From Vibrio pomeroyi (GTDB taxonomy: Bacteria > Pseudomonadota > Gammaproteobacteria > Enterobacterales > Vibrionaceae), in NCBI RefSeq assembly GCF_024347595.1, contig NZ_AP025506.1, forward strand, positions 1,550,001-1,614,000: 64,000 nucleotides of DNA, read 5' to 3'. Numbering within the stretch: position 1 is the first letter of the stretch; every line of letters starts with the position of its first letter. Made by a program: the position numbers and the translations under genes. The notes below the pieces were generated by a model. It was not told the DNA's origin. It saw only the letters and a program-made list of their open reading frames with translations, and searched no databases. This document shows, one piece after another, positions 26,527 to 35,286 of the stretch.

Positions 26527-27555
26527 ATGACGAAGACCCTCTTTCGCCAATCATTTCTTTTTGACAGCCTAGATCTTGAGCAAGAAGTGTTTGCAGGACA
26601 GACCGTACTGAGTAACGGTGTTCAAATTAAGCTTCATCAACGCGGTGTCTTGGAAGTGATTCCCGCGGATTTTAATTCTGAAACCAAGAACATCATTTTT
26701 TCAACCGGTGTTCATGGCGACGAAACCTCACCAATGGAGCTGATCGATAAGCTCATTGAGGATATTGAAACAGGCTTCCAAGTAGTAAGCGCGAGATGCT
26801 TGTTTATCATCGCTCACCCAGAAGCCACTAACGCGCATACTCGTTTTCTTGATGTGAATATGAATCGTCTGTTTGATGAAAAGCAGTACGATAGCAATCG
26901 AGAAGTGGATATCGCTAAGAACTTGAAGTTCTTGGTGACTGAGTTTTACAAAGAAACGGAACCTGCCACTCGTTGGCATTTAGATCTGCACTGTGCAATC
27001 CGTTTATCTAAGCATTACTCGTTCGCAGTGAGCCCTAAGGTTCGCCATGAAGTGCGCAGCAAAGAGCTGTTTGATTTCATTAACAGTGCGCACGTGGAAG
27101 CAGTGTTGTTGTCAAACGCACCAACTAGCACGTTCAGTTGGTACAGCGCTGAAAACTTTGAAGCGCAAGCACTGACAATGGAGCTAGGGCAAGTAGCGAG
27201 AATTGGTGAGAACCAACTTGATAAGCTAACGGCTTTTGACTTGGCAATGCGTAACTTGATTGCTGAAGTAGAACCAGAGCATTTACCGAAGCGAACCATT
27301 ACTTATCGCGTGAGCCGAACCATTGTTCGTTTGCATGATGATTTCGATTTCATGTTCTCAGATTCAGTAGAGAACTTTACCGCGTTCAAGCACGGTGAAG
27401 TATTCGGCCATGATGGTGATAAACCGTTAATGGCGAAGAATGAAAACGAAGCGGTGGTGTTCCCAAATCGTAATGTTGCTATCGGTCAACGAGCGGCCTT
27501 AATGGTGTGTGAAGTTGAAACGCGATTCGACCATGGTCAGCTTGTGTACGATTAA
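26527..27555 (+). CDS. astE: Succinylglutamate desuccinylase AstE
   Basis: A 342-residue zinc enzyme releasing succinate and glutamate in the last step of the arginine succinyltransferase pathway. The zinc site is visible in STGVHGDETSP (His and Glu) and WHLDLHCAI (His), followed by the AspA/AstE fold. TAAGGAG lies eight bases before the ATG. The other ast genes are not in this window. The gene stands alone, with a 278-base leader region. Confidence 0.93.
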   Translation: MTKTLFRQSFLFDSLDLEQEVFAGQTVLSNGVQIKLHQRGVLEVIPADFNSETKNIIFSTGVHGDETSPMELIDKLIEDIETGFQVVSARCLFIIAHPEATNAHTRFLDVNMNRLFDEKQYDSNREVDIAKNLKFLVTEFYKETEPATRWHLDLHCAIRLSKHYSFAVSPKVRHEVRSKELFDFINSAHVEAVLLSNAPTSTFSWYSAENFEAQALTMELGQVARIGENQLDKLTAFDLAMRNLIAEVEPEHLPKRTITYRVSRTIVRLHDDFDFMFSDSVENFTAFKHGEVFGHDGDKPLMAKNENEAVVFPNRNVAIGQRAALMVCEVETRFDHGQLVYD

Positions 27556-27688
27556 TATCGACTCGGGTTTAAACGACGAAAACAACCGCTCAACTGGTTG
27601 AAATATCAAGGTTCACATTACGGTGTGAGCCTTGAGTTTATTTGGGGATACAGGTAAGGTTACGCGAACATTTTCAAAGTAGCTTGAT

Positions 27689-28684
27689 ATGGATTTCCAA
27701 CAACTTCTTCACCAAAAACAGCGCAAATGGGCGAGAGCCATTTATCTGATGGCAGCACTGCTTGTCGCGCTGAGTGCAATTTACCTAATGGTTGGCGATC
27801 TCTTCATTTCTCCTCTGGGCACCTTGTCCACGTTAGAACAAAAACTACTGATTGATTTACGCCTACCTCGATTATTGGCAGCTATTGCCATCGGGGCAGG
27901 GCTCGCAGTATCTGGCGCAAGCTTACAAGTGTTATTAGGCAACGTATTGGCAGAGCCAGGTGTGCTCGGTATTTCTGGCGGTGCTAGCCTAGCCATGGTG
28001 ATTGTGCTTTTCTTCTTGCCGTTTGCTCCTACTCCAGAACTCTTCATGATTGCCGCCGTTTTAGGGTCACTCTGTTTTACCGTGATTTTGGTGAGCATGG
28101 TAAAAGCGATGCGACTGACCACAGCCAAACTGTTGCTGGTGGGTGTCGCGTTAGGCATTCTTTCTGGCGCGATGGTGACATGGGCCTTCTATTTCAGTGA
28201 CGATCTCAGCCTTCGACTATTGATGTACTGGCTAATGGGCAGTTTAGGTGGCGTGACTTGGTATCAGCACTCGCTAACGTTAGTGATGATCCCGGTGATT
28301 ATTTGGTTGTGCTTGCAAGGCAGTAAGCTAGATAAAATGATGATAGGGGAGACACACGCTGCGCAGTTGGGCGTGAATGTGCCTAAGTTGCGTTGGCGCT
28401 TAATCTTCGCTGTATCTATTTTGGTCGGCTGTGCCGTGGCATTGGGCGGCGTAATCAGCTTTGTGGGCTTGGTTGTGCCACACTTACTTCGTTTAGCGAT
28501 TGGTACTGATAACAAATACCTGCTTCCTTTGTCTGCTGTTGCGGGTGCTGCTTTGTTGGTATTTGCTGATATTTGCGCGCGTACCTTATTGGATTCTGCC
28601 GAGTTACCTTTGGGTGTGATGACCACAAGTATCGGTGCGCCTATCTTCATTTGGATGTTAATTAAAAATCATGATTCAAATTAA
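27689..28684 (+). CDS. btuC: Vitamin B12 ABC transporter permease BtuC
   Basis: A 331-residue inner-membrane permease of the FecCD/BtuC family with about ten hydrophobic segments. Family signatures are [54 protein letters not shown] and a [17 protein letters not shown]-terminus. It pairs with btuD, whose start overlaps its end by 14 bases. Assignment to cobalamin rather than a siderophore rests on the pairing with a BtuD-type ATPase and the nearby cob genes. No binding protein is encoded here. Confidence 0.88.
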   Translation: MDFQQLLHQKQRKWARAIYLMAALLVALSAIYLMVGDLFISPLGTLSTLEQKLLIDLRLPRLLAAIAIGAGLAVSGASLQVLLGNVLAEPGVLGISGGASLAMVIVLFFLPFAPTPELFMIAAVLGSLCFTVILVSMVKAMRLTTAKLLLVGVALGILSGAMVTWAFYFSDDLSLRLLMYWLMGSLGGVTWYQHSLTLVMIPVIIWLCLQGSKLDKMMIGETHAAQLGVNVPKLRWRLIFAVSILVGCAVALGGVISFVGLVVPHLLRLAIGTDNKYLLPLSAVAGAALLVFADICARTLLDSAELPLGVMTTSIGAPIFIWMLIKNHDSN

Positions 28685-29429
28685 GAGCCTGAGCGTTGGC
28701 GCTCGTTTATTACCACTCTCATTTGAGCTCAAGCAAGGGCAGGTGACTCACGTTATCGGCCCCAATGGCAGTGGTAAAAGTACCTTACTTGAGGCCATCT
28801 CGGGTATCGGTGATGGTTATAAAGGCGACATCAAGCTCGATGAGCAAGACTTATCAGAGTTGTCGCTGCAAGACTTGTCACTGCATCGCGCTTATTTGTG
28901 TCAAAGCGCAAGGCCGGCTTTCAACTTAGAAGTGTTCCAATACCTTGCGTTGTCTCTGCCAAGTTCTTCACAAGGACTTGATACTGAAATAAACGCTGCT
29001 TTGGAAGAAATCAGCCAGATGCTCGACATTGCAGACAAGCTTCATCGTTCTATTCAAGCTTTGTCTGGCGGTGAGTGGCAACGCGTTCGCTTGGCGGGCA
29101 TGTGCTTGCAAATTTGGCCGACACTTAACCCATACGCGAAGTTGTTGATTCTCGATGAGCCAGCAGCGCCATTGGATATTGCTCAAGAAGCCTTACTCTA
29201 CAAGCTCATTGAACGAGTGGCAGAGAAGGGCATTGCGGTTATCATGGCAAACCACGATTTGAATCGTACCCTAAGACACGCTGACCAGGTGCTGCTACTC
29301 GATAAAGGCGTGCTGCAAGCTTCTGGTGCTGCGGCACAAGTGTTGACTCCAGAACAACTTGAGTTTGTGTTTAACACACAAGTGAAAAGCATCTCTGTAG
29401 ATGGTCAAACCTATCTAGTCTTCGAGTAA
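28671..29429 (+). CDS. btuD: Vitamin B12 ABC transporter ATPase BtuD
   Basis: A 252-residue ABC ATPase. The Walker A is GPNGSGKST, the signature is [12 protein letters not shown], and the Walker B is [12 protein letters not shown], followed by the switch His in MANHDLNRT. The [17 protein letters not shown]-loop region resembles BtuD. The start lies inside the end of btuC, so the two are translationally coupled. It would power cobalamin import from the periplasm. Confidence 0.9.
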   Translation: MIQIKSLSVGARLLPLSFELKQGQVTHVIGPNGSGKSTLLEAISGIGDGYKGDIKLDEQDLSELSLQDLSLHRAYLCQSARPAFNLEVFQYLALSLPSSSQGLDTEINAALEEISQMLDIADKLHRSIQALSGGEWQRVRLAGMCLQIWPTLNPYAKLLILDEPAAPLDIAQEALLYKLIERVAEKGIAVIMANHDLNRTLRHADQVLLLDKGVLQASGAAAQVLTPEQLEFVFNTQVKSISVDGQTYLVFE

Positions 29430-29539
29430 CTTCTACTGTATTCACTCGAATACTCTTCTGTCCCAGAATACTAATTTATAAATGATTAGAAGCATTTACG
29501 CTGATTTTGGTTTGTCATTGTTCTCATTTTATATAGTGA

Positions 29540-29554
29540 TGAGAATGATTTCGA
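29540..29554. promoter_or_regulatory. Weak Fur-like site upstream of the DUF2607-like gene
   Basis: TGAGAAT-G-ATTTCGA matches the 7-1-7 Fur pattern at about 10 of 14 positions, the left arm better than the right. It is about 87 bases before the next gene. Alone it would be unconvincing. The much better Fur box 650 bases downstream makes iron control of this neighbourhood plausible. Confidence 0.3.
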
Positions 29555-29640
29555 TTAGTGATATTACTTTGATCTAGATACATAAATGGCATGTTTATCG
29601 GTGGTAGTCTCCTTAGCGTTACCTCGATAGGGCCTAAACT

Positions 29641-29928
29641 CTGAACCTTTTCTCTCGCACTGCGAAACGCACATTGTTGATTTTGTCGTTATTCATGCTT
29701 CCTTTAAGCTTGAACATATCGTCGATCGTGCACGAATTGGAAATGGGAGAAGAGGTACATGCGCAGCATCATTGTGGTATTTATGACGCGGTACAAAGTG
29801 CCGTTCATAGCAGCAGTTTCCCCATCACAACTAAGACTCAAGCACCTACTTATCAAAAGTTAACGCGCTTTGCGGTATCACTTTCCGTATTCGAACTGCC
29901 TCGTACACGTTCACCTCCATTCGCTTAA
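29641..29928 (+). CDS. Small DUF2607-like protein, non-ATG start
   Basis: The frame is open from a stop at 29635-29637 to 29928. Starting at CTG 29641 gives 95 residues beginning with a basic n-region and a hydrophobic segment (NLFSRTAKRTLLILSLFMLP), then a His-containing EEVHAQHHCGIYD, then a Ser/Thr-rich tail. AGGG sits eight bases before this CTG. In-frame TTG (29674) and ATG (29695) would cut into the hydrophobic segment. It resembles the DUF2607 small secreted or membrane proteins of vibrios; the function is unknown. It lies between btuCD and the Fur-box operon. Confidence 0.5.
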   Translation: MNLFSRTAKRTLLILSLFMLPLSLNISSIVHELEMGEEVHAQHHCGIYDAVQSAVHSSSFPITTKTQAPTYQKLTRFAVSLSVFELPRTRSPPFA

Positions 29929-30203
29929 CCTCTGAATATCGTTAACTTTTCATCTGTTTGCGTACGCGTCTATTAGCTACCAATTGGCTAAATGATTGCG
30001 TGTGAAAACGGACGCTAATGTGCTTTGGTAAAGAAGGGAGGTACGCACCTCTTACTGTCATACACACGCTTAGTAGATAGTGAACGATCTTCACTGACCA
30101 TTTTTTCAATACCATTCTTATTGTTGAAACAAATAATAAGAAAAATGAATATGTCGCTAACTCTTGATGATATTTATCGTTATAGTACTATTTAGTCAGT
30201 AAA
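29929..30203. other. Leader region before the Nik-like operon
   Basis: A gene-free stretch containing a small GAGGT/ACCTC palindrome (around 30038-30052) and an AT-rich right half that should hold the promoter of the transport operon, ending at the Fur box. Confidence 0.4.
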
Positions 30204-30218
30204 TCATAATAATTATCA
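30204..30218. promoter_or_regulatory. Fur box upstream of the Nik-like operon
   Basis: TCATAAT-A-ATTATCA matches the 7-1-7 Fur consensus (TGATAAT-N-ATTATCA) at 13 of 14 defined positions. It ends 19 bases before the start at 30238, so bound Fur would block transcription. This strongly suggests iron repression of the operon rather than NikR control; no NikR palindrome is seen. Confidence 0.75.
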
Positions 30219-30237
30219 TTACCATTAAGGTTTGTTT

Positions 30238-31824
30238 ATGCCGTTTAAAAAACTTATCGCTACTGTAGCCGTTGCTGCTTCTGCTGTTATTCCTGTCCAA
30301 AGCGCGTTTGCTGAGGAGAGTACACTTACTTTCGCGAACTATCGTGACATCCGTGACCTAAACCCACACCTTTATGGTGGTGAGATCTTTGCACAAAACC
30401 TTATTTTTGAAGGGTTGGTGCACCTTGGTGAGAACGGTGTTCTTGAACCTTGGCTTGCGAAAAGTTGGAGCACTTCAGAGGATGGTAAAACTTATACATT
30501 CAAATTACGTGATGACGTCACGTTCTCTGATGGTAAGCCGTTTGACGCTAATGTCGTGAAAGCGAACTTCGATGCGTTGCTGGATAACGCGAACCGTCAC
30601 ACATGGCTGGAGTCTATCCGCTTGATGGTGGAAATTGAAAAGACAGGCAAAGAGAGTGTGACAGTAGTGGACAGCCACACGGTTCAAGTTGAGTTTGCTG
30701 AATCTTACTACCCATTCCTTGTTGAGCTTGGTGTAACACGTCCGTTTCGCTTCCTTTCTCCTGAATGTTTTAAAGACGGAACGACCAAGAATGGCGCGAG
30801 CTGTTACGTAGGTACTGGCAGTTATGTTCTGACTGATAACGTGGTAGATCAACGTGCGACGTTCGAGCGCAACGAAAGCTACTGGGGTGAGCAACCACAA
30901 GTCGACAAGATTGTGGCAAAAGTAATTCCAGACAATCAATCGCGCCTGCTTTCATTGCGCAGCGGCGAAATCGATATGGTTTACGGTCTGCAACTGGTAA
31001 GCGCGCAGTCATACAAACAGTTTGAAAAAGATCCACGTTTTGGCACTGAGCTATCTGAGCCAGTATCGACACGTATGTTGATTTTGAACTCGACCAGCGA
31101 AAACCTAAGTGATACTCGTGTTCGTCAGGCTCTGAGTCACCTTACCAACAAATCAATCATCGCAGACCGCATCATGTTGGGTTTAGAAAAACCGGCAGAT
31201 ACTTTGCTTGCGAAGAATGTCCCTTACGCTGACATCGAATTGACGCCATACCAATATGACGTTGCTCAAGCTGAAAAACTGCTGGATGAAGCAGGTTGGA
31301 AGAAAGATGGTAAGACACGTAAATTGGACGGTAAACCATTTGAAATCACGCTTTCTTACGACAGTGACAAAGTCGTAGAGCGCACCATCGCACAGTACTT
31401 ACAAAGTGAATGGTCGAAGGTTGGCCTGAAGATGAACATCGTTGGTGAAGAAGAACAAGCGCACCGAGATCGTCTGAAACAAGGTGAGTTTGATCTATCG
31501 TTCAATATTTCTTGGGGTACACCTTACGATCCTCAATCGTTCCTTGGTGGTATGCGTAAGCCGGTATATGGCGATTACGCTGCGCAACAAGGTATTCCAC
31601 AAAAAGCTGAGATTGATAACCACATCTTAGAAGCGTTGGAAGCCATTGATGAAACTAAGCGCCAAGAGCATTACACGTATGTTCTAAAAACACTGCACGA
31701 GCAAGCGATCTACATTCCGATCAGCTACGAACAAAACCGTGCGGTATTCAACAAGCGTGTAGAAGGTGTTGGTTTTAACCCTTCTCAGTTTGAAATCCCG
31801 CTACAACGTATGTCTGTAAAGTAA
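30238..31824 (+). CDS. NikA-like extracytoplasmic metal-complex/peptide binding protein
   Basis: A 528-residue family-5 solute-binding protein with a signal peptide (residues 1-25, cleavage after SAFA). The pattern TFANYRDIRDLNPHLYGGEIFAQ (residues about 30-52, given by position), LRDDVTFSDGKPFDANVVKANFD and YWGEQPQVDKIV fits the NikA subgroup, whose members bind nickel or other metals as organic complexes. ATG 30238 is used because AAGG precedes it at proper spacing; a TTG two codons earlier is less likely. It is separated from the permease genes by a terminator-like hairpin. Ligand identity cannot be read from the sequence; the Fur box points to an iron-linked metallophore. Confidence 0.8.
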   Translation: MPFKKLIATVAVAASAVIPVQSAFAEESTLTFANYRDIRDLNPHLYGGEIFAQNLIFEGLVHLGENGVLEPWLAKSWSTSEDGKTYTFKLRDDVTFSDGKPFDANVVKANFDALLDNANRHTWLESIRLMVEIEKTGKESVTVVDSHTVQVEFAESYYPFLVELGVTRPFRFLSPECFKDGTTKNGASCYVGTGSYVLTDNVVDQRATFERNESYWGEQPQVDKIVAKVIPDNQSRLLSLRSGEIDMVYGLQLVSAQSYKQFEKDPRFGTELSEPVSTRMLILNSTSENLSDTRVRQALSHLTNKSIIADRIMLGLEKPADTLLAKNVPYADIELTPYQYDVAQAEKLLDEAGWKKDGKTRKLDGKPFEITLSYDSDKVVERTIAQYLQSEWSKVGLKMNIVGEEEQAHRDRLKQGEFDLSFNISWGTPYDPQSFLGGMRKPVYGDYAAQQGIPQKAEIDNHILEALEAIDETKRQEHYTYVLKTLHEQAIYIPISYEQNRAVFNKRVEGVGFNPSQFEIPLQRMSVK

Positions 31825-31871
31825 GAAATAGATAATCCTTGTCTGTTTCCTTTACTACTGACTAGCTTATT

Positions 31872-31906
31872 GACTGACACTCTTTTGGGGGTGTCAGTCT
31901 TTTTGC
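31872..31906 (+). terminator. Attenuating hairpin between binding protein and permease
   Basis: GACTGACACTC and GGGTGTCAGTC form an 11-bp stem (one G-T or mismatch near the loop) followed by TTTTT. It lies between the binding-protein stop and the first permease. Such intercistronic terminators keep the binding protein in excess over the membrane parts. Confidence 0.75.
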
Positions 31907-31935
31907 TTACTGTTTTACATTAAGAAAGTAACCGA

Positions 31936-32880
31936 ATGGCTAAATACATCCTAAAGCGATTACTGAGTGCGAGTGTGACACTGTTTTTTGTCTCTTTTAT
32001 CGCGTTCGCCTTAGTTAATATTATTCCAGCAGACCCTGCTGAAGTGGCACTGCGTGTCAATGACACGACACCGAGCCCTGAAGCCATTGAAGAAATTCGC
32101 TTAGAGCTTGGGTTAGACCGTCCGTTTTTAGTCCGTTATACCGATTGGCTCGTATCGTCTGTACAAGGCGACTTTGGTATCTCGTACACTAATACCAATC
32201 GACTGGTTTCTGAAGAACTTGCACGAAGCTTCCCATATACGCTGAAACTTGCAGGGTTGTCACTCATCTTGTTGGTGTGTGTCAGTATCCCGATGGGTGT
32301 ACTCAGCGCCGTGTATAAAGATCATTGGTTTGATCGCATTGTTCGAGTGTTCATTTTTGCCAGTACCGCAATGCCTAACTTCTGGTTGGCCTTCATTCTT
32401 ATTTGGGTATTTTCAATCAATCTGTATTGGTTGCCAAGCAGCGGTGCGACCACTTTTAGCCATTTCATACTGCCTTCTGTGACTCTCTGTATGGCTTACG
32501 TTGCTACCTACATTCGTCTTATCCGTAACTCTATGTTGGATTCAATGAATTACAACTATGTGAATTACGCGCGCGCTCGTGGTATTTCAGAGCACAGTGT
32601 CGTTTGGAAGCATCTCCTCAAAAACTCGCTGCAAACCTCAATGACAGCATTAGGCATAGGCATCGTTCGTTTGATTGCGGGCACCGTTGTTATCGAAAGC
32701 ATATTCGCAATACCTGGCTTAGGCCGACTGGCTTTGGCTGCGATCTTCAATCGTGATTACCCAATTATCCAAGCTTATATTTTGGTGATGGGCAGCCTGT
32801 TTGTTGTGTCTAATTTACTGATTGATATTTTACATACGGTGGTCGATCCCCGTCTCAAGTCAGGAGCGAAGAACTCATGA
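31936..32880 (+). CDS. Nik/Opp-type ABC permease (NikB-like)
   Basis: A 314-residue inner-membrane permease with six membrane segments. The N-terminal MAKYILKRLLSASVTLFFVS is typical of DppB/NikB permeases, as are GLDRPFLVRYTDWLVSSVQGDFGIS and the cytoplasmic EAA loop (ARARGISEHSVVWKHLLKNS) that docks on the ATPases. It overlaps the next gene by four bases. Together with the neighbours it forms the import channel for whatever the binding protein delivers. Confidence 0.88.
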   Translation: MAKYILKRLLSASVTLFFVSFIAFALVNIIPADPAEVALRVNDTTPSPEAIEEIRLELGLDRPFLVRYTDWLVSSVQGDFGISYTNTNRLVSEELARSFPYTLKLAGLSLILLVCVSIPMGVLSAVYKDHWFDRIVRVFIFASTAMPNFWLAFILIWVFSINLYWLPSSGATTFSHFILPSVTLCMAYVATYIRLIRNSMLDSMNYNYVNYARARGISEHSVVWKHLLKNSLQTSMTALGIGIVRLIAGTVVIESIFAIPGLGRLALAAIFNRDYPIIQAYILVMGSLFVVSNLLIDILHTVVDPRLKSGAKNS

Positions 32881-33701
32881 TAAGACGTCTACTTTCCAAT
32901 AAGACCGTTGTTGTTTGCCTGTTTATCTTAACGGCTATCTGCTTGATGGGGGCTTTTGCGCCTTACCTTGCGCCGCACGATCCTAACTTGGCGGATGTTA
33001 TTAATTCTATGATGCCGATGTCGATGGAGTACCCACTCGGCACTGACCATTTGGGTCGATGCATCTATTCTCGTTTGTTGTTTGGTATTCGTACCACGCT
33101 GTATTACTCGCTATTAACCATGGTGATTACGGCAGTTGTTGGCGGCTTCATTGGTGTGGTTTCTGGCTACATGCGAGGCAAGGTCGATTCATTGATCATG
33201 CGTGGCTGCGAAGTGATGTTGTCATTCCCGTATGAAATTATTGTTTTAAGTATTGTCGGCATCATGGGCCCGGGTATTTTCAACATCATCATTGCGAACT
33301 TTATTGCGAAAATCGCATGGTATGTGCGTATTGTTCGAAGCTCCGTGATTTCGTTTAATCACCAAAACTACATCCTGTACTCACGAACGGTTAAGACACC
33401 TCAAAGCTTTATCTTTCGTAAGCACTTAGCACCGAACATCGCTGCTGAGGTCATTATTCTTGCGACCCTAGATTTAGGCTGGATTATATTGAGCATTTCT
33501 ACACTGTCCTTCCTTGGCTTAGGTGTACAACCGCCAACGGCAGAGTGGGGTGCTATGTTGAGTGATGCTAAAGAAGTTCTCTTTTCTAATCCTGAGCAGA
33601 TGGTCATCCCCGGGATCGCAATAATGGTTGTGGTGGCGTGTTGTAACTTACTTGGCGACTCTTTACGTGATGTGTTAGACCCAAGAACGGAGCAAAGATG
33701 A
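32877..33701 (+). CDS. Nik/Opp-type ABC permease (NikC-like)
   Basis: A 274-residue permease of the DppC/NikC type. Visible features are the APHDPNLADVINSMMP periplasmic segment, YPLGTDHLGRCIYSRLLFG, and the EAA-like loop near SRTVKTPQSFIFRKHLAPN. It has five to six hydrophobic segments. It overlaps both neighbours by four bases (ATGA junctions), so translation is coupled across the operon. Confidence 0.88.
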   Translation: MIRRLLSNKTVVVCLFILTAICLMGAFAPYLAPHDPNLADVINSMMPMSMEYPLGTDHLGRCIYSRLLFGIRTTLYYSLLTMVITAVVGGFIGVVSGYMRGKVDSLIMRGCEVMLSFPYEIIVLSIVGIMGPGIFNIIIANFIAKIAWYVRIVRSSVISFNHQNYILYSRTVKTPQSFIFRKHLAPNIAAEVIILATLDLGWIILSISTLSFLGLGVQPPTAEWGAMLSDAKEVLFSNPEQMVIPGIAIMVVVACCNLLGDSLRDVLDPRTEQR

Positions 33702-34504
33702 TGTTAGAAGTTAAAAATCTTAGCGTCGCGCTACATAAACCGACACACAGAGAGCTGGTCTCTGATGTGAGCTTTACACTCAAAGAAGACCAATGTTTGG
33801 GAATTTTGGGTGAATCAGGTAGTGGTAAAAGCCTGACCTGCAATGCGATTAACGGGTTGTTGAACGACTCTTTCTCTATTTCGGGTCATGCGCTGTTTGA
33901 AGGCGAGAATCTATTTGATATGCCCCAGAAGCAGCGTCGTCAATTAAGGGGTGAGAAGATCTCGATGATCATGCAAAGCCCAATGACGGCGTTCGACCCA
34001 CTGTTCACCATCGGTAATCAAGCCGTGGAAACAATAAAGCAACACCAGTCAATGAGCACTAAAGAGGCTGTTGACCTGTTCTGTGACGTGCTTACTCGCG
34101 TTAACCTGAAATCAGTCCGCGACTTAATTAAGAAGTACCCCCATGAACTTAGTGGAGGCATGCTGCAGCGAATTATGGTAGCACTGGCGTTGGTGCTGAA
34201 ACCCAAGCTGATTATTGCCGATGAGCCCACAACAGCGATTGATTATATCTCGCAGCGTGAAGTGGTTAAGGAACTGCAGTTTGTACGAGAGCAATTTGGT
34301 ACCAGTTTGATTTTCGTTAGCCACGACCTGAGCTTGGTGTCTCATATCGCAGACAACGTTATGGTTATGAACCAAGGCAAAGTGGTTGAGTATGGCGCTA
34401 CTCGCAAGGTGTTCACTCAGCCAGAAAGCAAACACACGCGTTACTTAGTGGATACTCGTATGGCATTAGTAAATCGATTTAAATCTGTCATGGAGAGCCG
34501 CTAA
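33698..34504 (+). CDS. ABC transporter ATPase (NikD-like)
   Basis: A 268-residue ATPase. The Walker A is GESGSGKSLT, the signature is LSGGMLQRIMVALAL, the Walker B is LIIADEPTTAID, and the switch region FVSHDLSLVSHIAD follows. It has the pattern of the first ATPase of a Nik/Opp heterodimer. The stop is shared with the next start (TAATG). Two adjacent ATG codons open the frame; either may be used. Confidence 0.9.
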   Translation: MMLEVKNLSVALHKPTHRELVSDVSFTLKEDQCLGILGESGSGKSLTCNAINGLLNDSFSISGHALFEGENLFDMPQKQRRQLRGEKISMIMQSPMTAFDPLFTIGNQAVETIKQHQSMSTKEAVDLFCDVLTRVNLKSVRDLIKKYPHELSGGMLQRIMVALALVLKPKLIIADEPTTAIDYISQREVVKELQFVREQFGTSLIFVSHDLSLVSHIADNVMVMNQGKVVEYGATRKVFTQPESKHTRYLVDTRMALVNRFKSVMESR

Positions 34505-35286
34505 TGTTGATTGAAGTAAAGAACGTCACTAAGGCATTCAAAAACGACGATAGTTGGTTATTCCCTAGCTACCAAAACGTACTCAATGGCGTTTCTATCA
34601 CAGTTAATGAAGGTGAGTGTGTCGGCGTAGTTGGCGAATCGGGCAGTGGCAAAAGCACACTAGGGAAAGTCATACTCGGTCTAGAAGCGGCTGACAGTGG
34701 TGAGGTGGTACTTGGTAACGCCATTTCAAACCTACCAATGCACCAAGTAATGAGTGTGGTATTTCAAGACTACAACACCTCGGTGAACCCGCGATTGACG
34801 ATTCGTGAGATCATCAATGAGCCTTTGATTAACGATAAGGTCGGTAAGGCAGAGCGAGAGTCCCATTTAGTTCTGTTGCTTGAAGAAGTGGGCTTAGATG
34901 CAGACATGCTTGACCGATATCCACATCAACTCAGTGGCGGACAATTACAGCGTGTGTGTATTGCCAGAGCGGTAGCGCCGAACCCTAAGTTTATCTTGCT
35001 GGATGAAGCGGTGAGCTCTTTAGATGTCTCTGTTCAGGTGCAAGTTCTCGACCTCTTACAAAAACTCAAACAAGAGCGTCAGATTTCGTATTTGTTTATC
35101 ACTCACGATATTGCTGTTGCGAGTTTTCTTTGTGATCGTTTGATGTTTTTCAAAGACGGCCAAATCGTCGAGCAAGTCGATGATATGCGAAATCTGAAAC
35201 ACGTACGTGACCCTTACACCAAGAGTTTGTTAGAAGCGGCTAGTTATCTAGAAATACCGTTTGAAACTGAGTTTGACCAACAATGA
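34504..35286 (+). CDS. ABC transporter ATPase (NikE-like)
   Basis: A 260-residue second ATPase with Walker A GESGSGKSTLG, Q-loop VVFQDYNTSVNPRLTI, signature LSGGQLQRVCIARA and Walker B ILLDEAVSSLD. It would pair with the preceding ATPase to drive the two permeases. It overlaps the MATE gene start by four bases, so the exporter is part of the same translational unit. Confidence 0.9.
   Translation: MLIEVKNVTKAFKNDDSWLFPSYQNVLNGVSITVNEGECVGVVGESGSGKSTLGKVILGLEAADSGEVVLGNAISNLPMHQVMSVVFQDYNTSVNPRLTIREIINEPLINDKVGKAERESHLVLLLEEVGLDADMLDRYPHQLSGGQLQRVCIARAVAPNPKFILLDEAVSSLDVSVQVQVLDLLQKLKQERQISYLFITHDIAVASFLCDRLMFFKDGQIVEQVDDMRNLKHVRDPYTKSLLEAASYLEIPFETEFDQQ

Noticed and set aside
30174..30237. 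NikR operator before the Nik-like operon
   Set aside because: No GTATGA-N16-TCATAC-type palindrome; the Fur pattern fits far better.
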